DNA from: Demequina flava
GTDB taxonomy: Bacteria; Actinomycetota; Actinomycetes; Actinomycetales; Demequinaceae
Length of the DNA: 64,000 nt
Assembly (NCBI RefSeq): GCF_000975035.1
Contig: NZ_BBRA01000002.1
Span: 493,862-557,861, forward strand
Reading direction: 5' to 3'
The notes below the pieces were generated by a model. That model worked only from the letters and a program-made list of their open reading frames with translations, did no database searches and was not told where the DNA came from. Within the stretch, counting starts at the first letter, position 1, and every line of letters starts with the position of its first letter. The translations under genes and the position numbers were made by a program. Below, piece by piece: positions 17,772 to 24,619 of this stretch.

Positions 17772-18008
17772 TTAGCCGCCTGCGAAGGGGGGCAGGACAT
17801 CGACGAGAGCCGATGCTGTGATTGCGGTGTCGTCGTCGGCTCGCGTGCCGTCGACCATAAAAGAGCACTGGTTCAGCACGCGTTCAAGGTCACCCCCGTG
17901 GTTTTCCACGAGTCGCGATCGGACTTCGCCGACCGAACCGGCGTCGACGGCAGTCTGGTCCACTCCTGCGGCCTCGCTCGCTGCGGCGAACAGACGCACC
18001 GTGGCCAT
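17772..18008 (-). CDS. moaD: MoaD/ThiS family molybdopterin synthase sulfur carrier
   Basis: 78 residues with a ubiquitin-like fold (ATVRLFAAASEAAGV) and the C-terminal PPFAGG. The terminal double glycine is adenylylated by MoeB and then carries the thiocarboxylate sulfur to MoaE. The ATG at 18008 shares one base with the stop of the preceding gene (TAATG). It is the last gene of the 17.6-kb minus-strand run. Its catalytic partner MoaE is encoded on the other strand. Confidence 0.9.
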   Translation of the reverse strand: MATVRLFAAASEAAGVDQTAVDAGSVGEVRSRLVENHGGDLERVLNQCSFMVDGTRADDDTAITASALVDVLPPFAGG

Positions 18009-18295
18009 TAGCCCGGCATCTCCTGTGTCCAGCTGTCGCTGATGCGGCGTGCCGCGTAGCGGGCATCGTCGAAGGCTTCTGCGGCGGCTCCCTCGTCGGG
18101 GCCTTCCTCACCGACCGAGGCACGGCCGACCGCGTATCCCATCAGGAACGTGGTGAGCGGCGCGGCGGGACGGGACACGGCATGGGCCGCTTCACGGGCG
18201 GCGTCGAGAAGCCGGTCGATGTCGACGACACCGGTATCCACCTCGAGCTCCGTGGCGAGCGCCTCAACCCAAGCTTCCAACTGCGTGTTTGTCAT
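18008..18295 (-). CDS. DUF6457-like small protein of the Moco cluster
   Basis: 95 residues from the ATG at 18295, with AAGGAG five or more bases upstream; a GTG at 18301 is too close to that site. No catalytic motif. The sequence is mostly helical: LEAWVEALATELEVDTGVVD, then LLDAAREAAHAVSRPAAPLT and TTFLMGYAVGRA. This matches the DUF6457 type found beside mobA in actinobacteria, sometimes fused to it. It overlaps mobA by 4 bases and moaD by 1. A helper role in nucleotide attachment is inferred only from its company. Confidence 0.75.
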   Translation of the reverse strand: MTNTQLEAWVEALATELEVDTGVVDIDRLLDAAREAAHAVSRPAAPLTTFLMGYAVGRASVGEEGPDEGAAAEAFDDARYAARRISDSWTQEMPG

Positions 18296-18864
18296 GTCCA
18301 CTCCTTCCGCAGGCTATGTACATCATTCCAGGTGTCGGCATCTCGCGCCGCCCGCTCAATGGGCACTCGTGTCATCACTAGGTCGGCGACGAGTCGGCGC
18401 ATCGACGCACCCACGACGGTGTCGAGCGACTCGATTGCGCGTCGCAACGAGGCCGTTCGGTACACCGCCAAGAGCGGCTGCGTATGACCTTCCCGATCGA
18501 CTGCCCATGCGCCATCTGGGGAGTCGCCGTAGGGGGCACTCAACGATGCGATGAGGTCAGGCACCGCCTGGGCCGCGTACGGCATGTCGCACGCAAGGAC
18601 GAGGACTGCGTCGCTGTCTGCGGCAAGCGCATCCATACCGGCCGCAATGGCTGCGACGGGGCCTGAGAATGGCGGGTCTTCGCGCACCACGGGGACGCCA
18701 GGTCGCGGGTCCGCCTGGCCAACCACGCAGCGTGCGCGGGCGACCCCGGCTGCAGCGAGAGCGTGGTCGAGGAGTGTCGCATCCCCGACCTCAATCGACG
18801 GCTTGTCGACGCCCCCAAGGCGCGAGCCGCGGCCGCCAGCCAGGATCACAGCATCGAGGATCAC
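18292..18864 (-). CDS. mobA: MobA-like molybdenum cofactor nucleotidyltransferase
   Basis: 190 residues. The opening AVILAGGRGSRLGGVDKPSI is the nucleotide-binding signature of MobA-type transferases, with LVLACDMPYA as the metal-binding Asp motif. It would attach GMP (or CMP) to Moco to make the dinucleotide form used by DMSO-reductase-family enzymes such as the nitrate reductase in this cluster. It overlaps moaC upstream and the DUF6457-like gene downstream by 4 bases each. Confidence 0.88.
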   Translation of the reverse strand: MILDAVILAGGRGSRLGGVDKPSIEVGDATLLDHALAAAGVARARCVVGQADPRPGVPVVREDPPFSGPVAAIAAGMDALAADSDAVLVLACDMPYAAQAVPDLIASLSAPYGDSPDGAWAVDREGHTQPLLAVYRTASLRRAIESLDTVVGASMRRLVADLVMTRVPIERAARDADTWNDVHSLRKEWT

Positions 18865-19331
18865 TCGCGCGTCCAGTCCCCCGACTTGCCCCCGGTCTTG
18901 CGCAGCAGCTGCACGTCCCGGATCGAGGTGCCCTTGTCGAGGCCCTTCACCATGTCAACGACGTTGAGAGCGGCGACCGATGCCGCGGTGAGGGCTTCCA
19001 TTTCGACGCCGGTGCGGTCTGCTGTTCGTGCGGTGGCCTCAATGCGAACGCCGTCGTCGGTGATCTCGACATCGACCACCACGCCGTGGACCCCGATGAC
19101 GTGCGCGAGCGGGAGGAGCTCGGGCGTGCGCTTGGCCGCCGCGATTCCCGCGACCCGCGCCACGGCAAGAACGTCGCCCTTGGGGACCGAGCCATCGCGA
19201 AGCGCGTCGACGACGTGCGGCGCACACGCAACGAATGCCTCGGCGGTGGCGCTGCGGACCGTGGGCACCTTGGCCGTGACATCGACCATCCGCGCGTGGC
19301 CGGATTCGTCGAGGTGGGTGAAATCGCTCAT
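18861..19331 (-). CDS. moaC: Cyclic pyranopterin monophosphate synthase
   Basis: 156 residues, full length. It begins FTHLDESGHARMVDV, with the family block PLAHVIGVHGVVVDVEI (corresponding to LCHPL-like helices), then TGVEMEALTAASVAALNVVD and ending near DLQLLRKTGGKSGD-like residues (RDVQLLRKTGGKSGDW). It acts after MoaA to make cyclic pyranopterin. It overlaps moeA and mobA by 4 bases each, placing it in the cotranscribed run. Confidence 0.95.
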   Translation of the reverse strand: MSDFTHLDESGHARMVDVTAKVPTVRSATAEAFVACAPHVVDALRDGSVPKGDVLAVARVAGIAAAKRTPELLPLAHVIGVHGVVVDVEITDDGVRIEATARTADRTGVEMEALTAASVAALNVVDMVKGLDKGTSIRDVQLLRKTGGKSGDWTRE

Positions 19332-20515
19332 GGGGTGCCCTCCAGGCTCATACTCATCAGGCCCACGGTATCGCCGGGGTGGACCTCGTCCACGCTCGCC
19401 GGGACGACGGCAAGCAATCGCCCGCGGGCAAGAGACGCCACAAGATGTGACTGGGACCCGCGGGGCGTGGCGGGGTGAACAGCGCCGCCTGCATCAACAA
19501 CTGCCGGCAAATACTGAGCTCGCCCGGACGGTGTCCGCCACGTACTTCCCGCCCGAGCCGTGTAGCCACGCGGAGTGGCGACGCCCAGCAGGCGCCGCAT
19601 CATGGGCGCCACGACGACTGCGAAGGTTGCGGCGACGGACACGGGGTTGCCCGGCAAACACGCGATCGGAGTGCCGTCGACGAGTCCTAGTCCCTGGGGT
19701 TTGCCCGGCTGCATGGCGACAGCGTGGAACGTCACGCCGCGATCGATGAGGTCGGCCTTCACGGGGTCATACGCGCCCACGGAGGCCCCACCGGCGGTCA
19801 CGATGAGGTCGGCGTCGATACCCGCGAGCGTCGCCGAGACCGCCCCGGGAGCGTCGCCGGCGCGCGGCAGCACGACGGGCACGCCACCGTAGTCGCGCAC
19901 AAGGGCCGCCAAGAGCGTGGAGTTCGAGTCCGAAATTTGGCCAGCGCCAGGGGTGCTGCCTGGGTCCACGAGCTCGTCGCCGGTGGCGAGGACCGCCACT
20001 CGTGGCCGGCGTGTGACGCTCACCGTGCCGTACCCGGCCGATGCCACGGCCGCCAGCTGCCACGGACCCAAAACAGTCCCAGGTGCGACGACCTCGTCGC
20101 CGGCGCGCGTGTCCTCCCCGCGCCTGCGAATGTGCGCACCTTCGGAGGGCGCGACATCGATGGTGACCGAGTCGGATCCCAAGGTTGCCTTCTCCACCGG
20201 GACCACGGCATCGGCCCCAGATGGCACAGGAGCGCCGGTCATGATGCGTGCGGCGTGCCCATGCGCCAGGGCATCGGGCAAGCCGCTGCCGGCGGCGATG
20301 TCGGCGGCCAGCGGCAGGGTCGCACCCGCGGTTGCGTCGGCCCGGCGCACGGCGTAGCCATCCATCGCGGAGTTATCGAACGGCGGTCCATCGTCGCGGG
20401 CCACCGCGGGCTCGGCAAGGACGCGTCGGTAGGCATCCTCGAGAGGCACAGACTCCGAGGTCAGGCGCTCGACGAGCGAGACGGCTTCCCCGACATGCTC
20501 GTCGACAGGCCTCAT
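19328..20515 (-). CDS. moeA: Molybdopterin molybdenumtransferase
   Basis: 395 residues. Blocks in order: VARDDGPPFDNSAMDGYAVR near residue 37, IMTGAPVPSGADAVVPVE, VAVLATGDELVDPG, ISDSNSTLLAALVRDYGG, TAGGASVGAYDPVKADLIDR and LPGNPVSVAATF. These are the domain III active-site features of MoeA, which inserts molybdate into adenylylated molybdopterin made by Mog. It overlaps moeB upstream and moaC downstream by 4 bases. Confidence 0.95.
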   Translation of the reverse strand: MRPVDEHVGEAVSLVERLTSESVPLEDAYRRVLAEPAVARDDGPPFDNSAMDGYAVRRADATAGATLPLAADIAAGSGLPDALAHGHAARIMTGAPVPSGADAVVPVEKATLGSDSVTIDVAPSEGAHIRRRGEDTRAGDEVVAPGTVLGPWQLAAVASAGYGTVSVTRRPRVAVLATGDELVDPGSTPGAGQISDSNSTLLAALVRDYGGVPVVLPRAGDAPGAVSATLAGIDADLIVTAGGASVGAYDPVKADLIDRGVTFHAVAMQPGKPQGLGLVDGTPIACLPGNPVSVAATFAVVVAPMMRRLLGVATPRGYTARAGSTWRTPSGRAQYLPAVVDAGGAVHPATPRGSQSHLVASLARGRLLAVVPASVDEVHPGDTVGLMSMSLEGTP

Positions 20516-21237
20516 GATTGCGCTCCTTGGGGCGCGGGAGCGATCGCGACGTCGCGCCAGCGTCCCGAGCGACCATCCAGCACGCTGAGCACTCCGGCAA
20601 GTTCACTTGGCAACCCGGACGCGAGTTTGAGCGCCTCGGTCGCCATCGCCGTGCCGATCTGTCCGCACGCGGTCCCGAGCACCGCGCCACCGTCGCAGGT
20701 CTCGAGGTCGAGCGCGTCAGGCCCAGGGAAGACGTCATCAAGCCGATGACCGGCACCGAAGACCGTGACCTGCCCGTGCCACCCCTGCACCGCGCCCCAC
20801 ACCACCGGTATCCCGGCCCTGTGAGCGGCGGCTTCGATGAGGCGCCGCACCGGCATCGTGTCCGTGGCGTCGACGACCACATCCGCACCGTGCAGGAGCG
20901 CGTCGGCGTTGTCAGAAGTGAGCCGCGCCCGGATCGCCACCACGTCGCAATGCGGCGACTGGCGCACCAACGCCTGTGCAGCCGCATCAACCTTGGGACG
21001 CCCCACATCCTCCGGTGTGAACAAGAGTTGGCGATGCAGGTTGGTGACGGATACGTGATCGTCGTCGATGAGGGTGAGCCGACCAACTCCTGCCGCAGCA
21101 AGGTATTGACTCGCTGGGCACCCAAGTCCCCCGGCGCCCACCACGACCACGCTGGAGTGGCTGAGTGCTTCCTGACCCGGCTCGCCAAATCCCGTCAGGC
21201 CACGTTGCCTGGCGTATGGATCAAGAGATGAGGTCAT
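20512..21237 (-). CDS. moeB: MoeB/ThiF-type sulfur-carrier adenylyltransferase
   Basis: 241 residues from the ATG at 21237; a start at 21255 is possible but lies deeper in the neighbour. The nucleotide site is VVVVGAGGLGCPASQYLAAA, followed by LTLIDDDHVSVTNLHRQLLF and VVVDATDTMPVRRL. It should adenylylate the C-terminal glycine of MoaD. Odd: both zinc-binding CxxC pairs of E. coli MoeB are missing, and the protein ends without the JAB or rhodanese extension that some homologs have. It overlaps the chelatase gene by 17 bases. Confidence 0.88.
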   Translation of the reverse strand: MTSSLDPYARQRGLTGFGEPGQEALSHSSVVVVGAGGLGCPASQYLAAAGVGRLTLIDDDHVSVTNLHRQLLFTPEDVGRPKVDAAAQALVRQSPHCDVVAIRARLTSDNADALLHGADVVVDATDTMPVRRLIEAAAHRAGIPVVWGAVQGWHGQVTVFGAGHRLDDVFPGPDALDLETCDGGAVLGTACGQIGTAMATEALKLASGLPSELAGVLSVLDGRSGRWRDVAIAPAPQGAQS

Positions 21238-21907
21238 TGAAGTGATCGGCGACAATCTCGAGGAGGGCTGGATGCGGTGCGAGCGGAGGCGTCACAAAGT
21301 CGGCTCCCGCCTGTTCCAACTTACTCTGAAAGAAGCCTGGTGCCAGCAGGTACGACGCGACAGCCACAACGCCCTCTTCCCCGTTGGTACGGGCCTGCTC
21401 AACAGCATCTGCCACCGACGGCTTGGTGCCTGCCGCGAAACCCACCCGCACCGGGCCGTCCCACCGCTCCCGGAGCATCTCCGCTGCCGCATCGGTGTCG
21501 GCCTGGGACCGGGGATCGGATGACCCTGCAGCGGCCAGCACCACGGTTGCGTCGCGCTCAACACCCTGCTCGTCGAGGCGCTGCACCACGATGTCAATCA
21601 ACCGGGAGTCGGGCCCAAGGGCGGGAGCGGCCACGACATCGGCCCTGTGCTCGACCGCCTGGGCGATGTCCACGTAGACGTGATAGCCGCCGGCAAGGAG
21701 CAATGGCACCACGACTGCGCTGATGCCCTGGCCCTCGGGTATTGCCTTGACGACCTCGTCAATGCGCGGGTCCTGGACATCGACATACGCCTCACGCACG
21801 TCCAGGCCGGTGCTGGCGCGCACGTCGTCAAGAAGCGCACGGATCGTGGCTTGCCCCTCTTCGCCGCGCGTGCCGTGAGCGCATCCGATCAGGATTGGCG
21901 ATGTCAT
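21221..21907 (-). CDS. Sirohydrochlorin chelatase (CbiX/SirB family)
   Basis: 228 residues, the two-repeat type. The N-terminal half carries LIGCAHGTRGEEGQATIRAL with the metal-binding His, and VVVPLLLAGGYHVYVDIAQA with a second His. The C-terminal half repeats the fold (VVLAAAGSSDPRSQADTDAA, VVAVASYLLAPGFFQSKLEQ). With the neighbouring cysG-type gene it completes siroheme synthesis by ferrochelation, serving the two nitrite reductases. Cobalt chelation is the alternative in other pathways, but no cobalamin genes are here. Confidence 0.88.
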   Translation of the reverse strand: MTSPILIGCAHGTRGEEGQATIRALLDDVRASTGLDVREAYVDVQDPRIDEVVKAIPEGQGISAVVVPLLLAGGYHVYVDIAQAVEHRADVVAAPALGPDSRLIDIVVQRLDEQGVERDATVVLAAAGSSDPRSQADTDAAAEMLRERWDGPVRVGFAAGTKPSVADAVEQARTNGEEGVVAVASYLLAPGFFQSKLEQAGADFVTPPLAPHPALLEIVADHFNDLIS

Positions 21908-23019
21908 GCTGCGGTCACCCCCAGCGCGTAGCCACGCTTGACCACGGTGCGGACCAACCCGCGTGACCCCGCATTGTCGCGAAGACGGTTGATGGCGGCT
22001 TCAACAGCATGCGGGCCAGTTTGGGCCCCTGGCAGGAACTCGCTCAGCTGGTCCCGCGTGAGCACCGATCCCCTCGCCGCCGCGAGCGCCTTCAAAATGT
22101 CGAGGCCCGTTGGCGTCAGCGGGAGGACCCGTCCGTCAAGGACCGCCGCCGTCGCCCGCAACACAAGCGGGCCGTCAGGAGTCGGTATCGCCGAAGTGGT
22201 GTCGCTGTAGTGCTTCACCAGCTCTCGGACCAGAGCGCCCAGGCGCCACCTGTCCGGATAGCAGGTCTTCAGCCCAGCGGCCTCGAGGGGCGCGGCAGTC
22301 ACGGGACCAACGGTGGCCAACACGAGGTCGCCGTCAGCCACACGCTGAGCCAGAGGCTCCATCACCCCCGCCTCGTCGACGCCTTGCAGCCATTCCTGAG
22401 CGCCCGGAGCGGATGTGAACAACACGGCGTCTGCCCGCCCATGCGCCGCGGCATCGATGGCGTCGCGGTGGGACTGGGGGTCAGCCGGTGGTCCCCACCC
22501 GTAAATCACGAGGCTCAGCACCTTGGCGCCGGCCTCCACGAATGCTTCATCCAGTCCGTCGGACCCGCTGCCGTGGTGTTGCACCGCGATGGTCAGGCCG
22601 TCGACGCCCTCAGCAACAAGATAGTCACGCAGTTCCGCGGCGGTCTCAGACTCCGCGACCCAGTCCGCCTGCAGGCCCGCAGCCTGAATCGCACCACGCG
22701 CCTTGGGACCACGGGCAATCAGCCGCGCCCCGCGCAAGACCTCGAGCAGGGGTTCGGCGAGGCCGACAGCGTCCGCCGCTTCCACCCAGCCGCGGAAGCC
22801 GATGCCCGTGGTGGCAACCACAACATCGGGCTTCGCCTTGATGACAGCGTGGGTGTCCGCGATCAACTTGTCGTCATCGAGGTGCGGCACCGTGCTGAGA
22901 GCTGGCGCATGGATCACGCTCGCACCGCGCCGCTCCAATGCAGACGCGAACTCGCGCTTGCGACGATCGGCCGTGATCACTAGGACGCATCCTGCGAGGA
23001 CGTCACCGGCGTCGCTCAT
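21904..23019 (-). CDS. nnaR: NnaR-like uroporphyrinogen-III synthase/winged-helix regulator
   Basis: 371 residues. Residues 1-260 are a HemD-type domain (RREFASALERRGA-like start, RKREFASALERRGASVIHAP; VVVATTGIGFRGWVEAADA; VLFTSAPGAQEWLQGVDEAG). Residues about 275-371 are an OmpR-type winged helix (LPLTPTGLDILKALAAARGS, VEAAINRLRDNAGSRGLVRT, VVKRGYALGV). In Streptomyces the homologous NnaR is a co-activator, with GlnR, of nitrate/nitrite assimilation genes. A second, unfused hemD at 37942-38883 can supply enzyme activity, which frees this copy for regulation. It lies inside the operon it probably controls. Confidence 0.9.
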   Translation of the reverse strand: MSDAGDVLAGCVLVITADRRKREFASALERRGASVIHAPALSTVPHLDDDKLIADTHAVIKAKPDVVVATTGIGFRGWVEAADAVGLAEPLLEVLRGARLIARGPKARGAIQAAGLQADWVAESETAAELRDYLVAEGVDGLTIAVQHHGSGSDGLDEAFVEAGAKVLSLVIYGWGPPADPQSHRDAIDAAAHGRADAVLFTSAPGAQEWLQGVDEAGVMEPLAQRVADGDLVLATVGPVTAAPLEAAGLKTCYPDRWRLGALVRELVKHYSDTTSAIPTPDGPLVLRATAAVLDGRVLPLTPTGLDILKALAAARGSVLTRDQLSEFLPGAQTGPHAVEAAINRLRDNAGSRGLVRTVVKRGYALGVTAA

Positions 23020-24249
23020 TTAGTCCCCCTTGGGCTCCGGGGTCGCCGCGATAGACGAGGCGAGAATGCCCTCTTCGGCGACCGTCCCCACGACGATAAC
23101 GGCAGGAGGTTTCACCTGGGTTTCAGATGCGATACCAACAATGGTGCTGAGTGCCCCGTGGGTCACGCGCTCACGGGCCGTGGAGCCGTTCTCGATGATC
23201 GCAAACGGGGTCAGCGGATCACAGCCCGCGCCCACAGCGGCCTCGACGATGCCCGGCAGCGCGGTGACGCCCATGAGGAACACGGTGGTGGCGCCAGCGG
23301 CCATCGACGCCACGGCAGCCTCGTCCGCGCCCGCGTGTCCGGTGGTGACGTGGACTGACGTCGAAACTCCACGCTGGGTAACGGGGATACCGGCCAAGGC
23401 CGGAACGGAGAGGGCCGATGTCACTCCTGGCACGACCTCGACGCTCACCTTGGCCTCGACGCACGCGTGTACTTCCTCGCCGCCGCGTCCAAAGACGTAC
23501 GGATCGCCGCCCTTGAGCCGGACCACGGTGTTGCCCGCCTGTGCGCGCTCGACGAGGATGCGGTTGATCTCATGCTGAGGAACGGGGTGGCGGTCGGGAG
23601 ACTTGCCGACGTTGATGACCTCGACGTCCGGCGGCAACGCAACCAACAGTTCAGTGGCGCCCAGGCGGTCGGTGACCACGACATCGGCCTCCGCGAGCGC
23701 CTGCTTGCCACGGACGGTCATCAGGCCTGGGTCACCAGGCCCGGAGCCCACCAAAATTACGCGACCCTCGCCTGTGCGGCGGCGTCGCAGGTCAACCTCG
23801 CCTGCGTCGATGTGTGCGGCGACAGCGTCACGCACTGCGCGAATGCGGCCAGGGTCGGGAGAGCCAAGCGACAGCACACCCACGGCGGTCTCTCCGTGGC
23901 GGCTCATCGCCGCCTGGCGTGCCGTGCCCTTGGATGCGTCGGAAGCATCGATGCAGAAAACGCGCCGCGCCTCAGCCCATGAGGCAATCGCATCGTTCAG
24001 GGCGGGGTCATCTGTGGCCGCAAGGACAAACCACGCGTCGTCAAGATCGGCTTCTTCAATTCCACGGCGGTGCACAGTGATGTCTCCATGTAGCGCCAGG
24101 CGCTCAATGTCCTCGCTGACCTCAGGGGCCACCACCATGACAAGGGCACCATCGCCCACGAAGCGGCGCACCCGACGCGTCGCGACGGTGCCAGCACCGG
24201 CGATCACGACGGAACGGCCACGCAGCTCCAATCCAAGGAGAACGGTCAT
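23020..24249 (-). CDS. cysG: Siroheme synthase (precorrin-2 dehydrogenase/uroporphyrinogen-III methyltransferase)
   Basis: 409 residues from the ATG at 24249, overlapping the nirD1 stop. The N-terminal domain (GLELRGRSVVIAGAGTVATR; CIDASDASKGTARQAAMSRH) is the NAD-dependent precorrin-2 dehydrogenase part. The C-terminal domain is the SAM methyltransferase: VILVGSGPGDPGLMTVRGKQ, VVRLKGGDPYVFGRGGEEV, VEVVPGVTSALSVPALAGIP. Together they convert uroporphyrinogen III to sirohydrochlorin. The separate chelatase downstream explains why a full ferrochelatase activity here is not required. The stop abuts the nnaR start. Confidence 0.92.
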   Translation of the reverse strand: MTVLLGLELRGRSVVIAGAGTVATRRVRRFVGDGALVMVVAPEVSEDIERLALHGDITVHRRGIEEADLDDAWFVLAATDDPALNDAIASWAEARRVFCIDASDASKGTARQAAMSRHGETAVGVLSLGSPDPGRIRAVRDAVAAHIDAGEVDLRRRRTGEGRVILVGSGPGDPGLMTVRGKQALAEADVVVTDRLGATELLVALPPDVEVINVGKSPDRHPVPQHEINRILVERAQAGNTVVRLKGGDPYVFGRGGEEVHACVEAKVSVEVVPGVTSALSVPALAGIPVTQRGVSTSVHVTTGHAGADEAAVASMAAGATTVFLMGVTALPGIVEAAVGAGCDPLTPFAIIENGSTARERVTHGALSTIVGIASETQVKPPAVIVVGTVAEEGILASSIAATPEPKGD

Positions 24250-24617
24250 TGGCCACCAGCCAGGTTGATCATCACCTGGCCATTGTCGATGCTGACCTGG
24301 TAGACCGCCAAGTCGGCGCTCCCAGTGACGGGAAGTTTGTCCATCGTCACCAGACATTCGCCCGTGACAAGGGAGAAAACCTGCTTGTAGATGGGCGAGG
24401 CGATGGTGGGCTCATCCCCACGCGAGCCCGTGATCCCGCGGCTCATGACTGACGCTCCCGAAAACGGGCACAGGTTTTGCACCGCGCGCACGGAGTCGTC
24501 GTCGAGGCGGAACACGGCCACCTGAGTGTCGCCGACGAGCGCGGCCACGCCGAGGTCAGGGATCAGGTCGTCGTAGGCGCACACGGCCACCGCGTTGGCG
24601 GGGATTGTGGTGGTCAT
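24246..24617 (-). CDS. nirD: Nitrite reductase (NADH) small subunit, copy 1
   Basis: 123 residues. It has the Rieske-like beta fold of NirD (VAVCAYDDLIPDLGVAALVG; LCPFSGASVMSRGITGSRGD; IASPIYKQVFSLVTGECLVT) but lacks the Cys-His pairs of true Rieske proteins, as is normal for NirD. It partners NirB1, whose gene ends 2 bases before this start, and it shares long identical stretches with NirD2 at 27310-27717. Confidence 0.93.
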   Translation of the reverse strand: MTTTIPANAVAVCAYDDLIPDLGVAALVGDTQVAVFRLDDDSVRAVQNLCPFSGASVMSRGITGSRGDEPTIASPIYKQVFSLVTGECLVTMDKLPVTGSADLAVYQVSIDNGQVMINLAGGQ

Positions 24618-24619
24618 GA

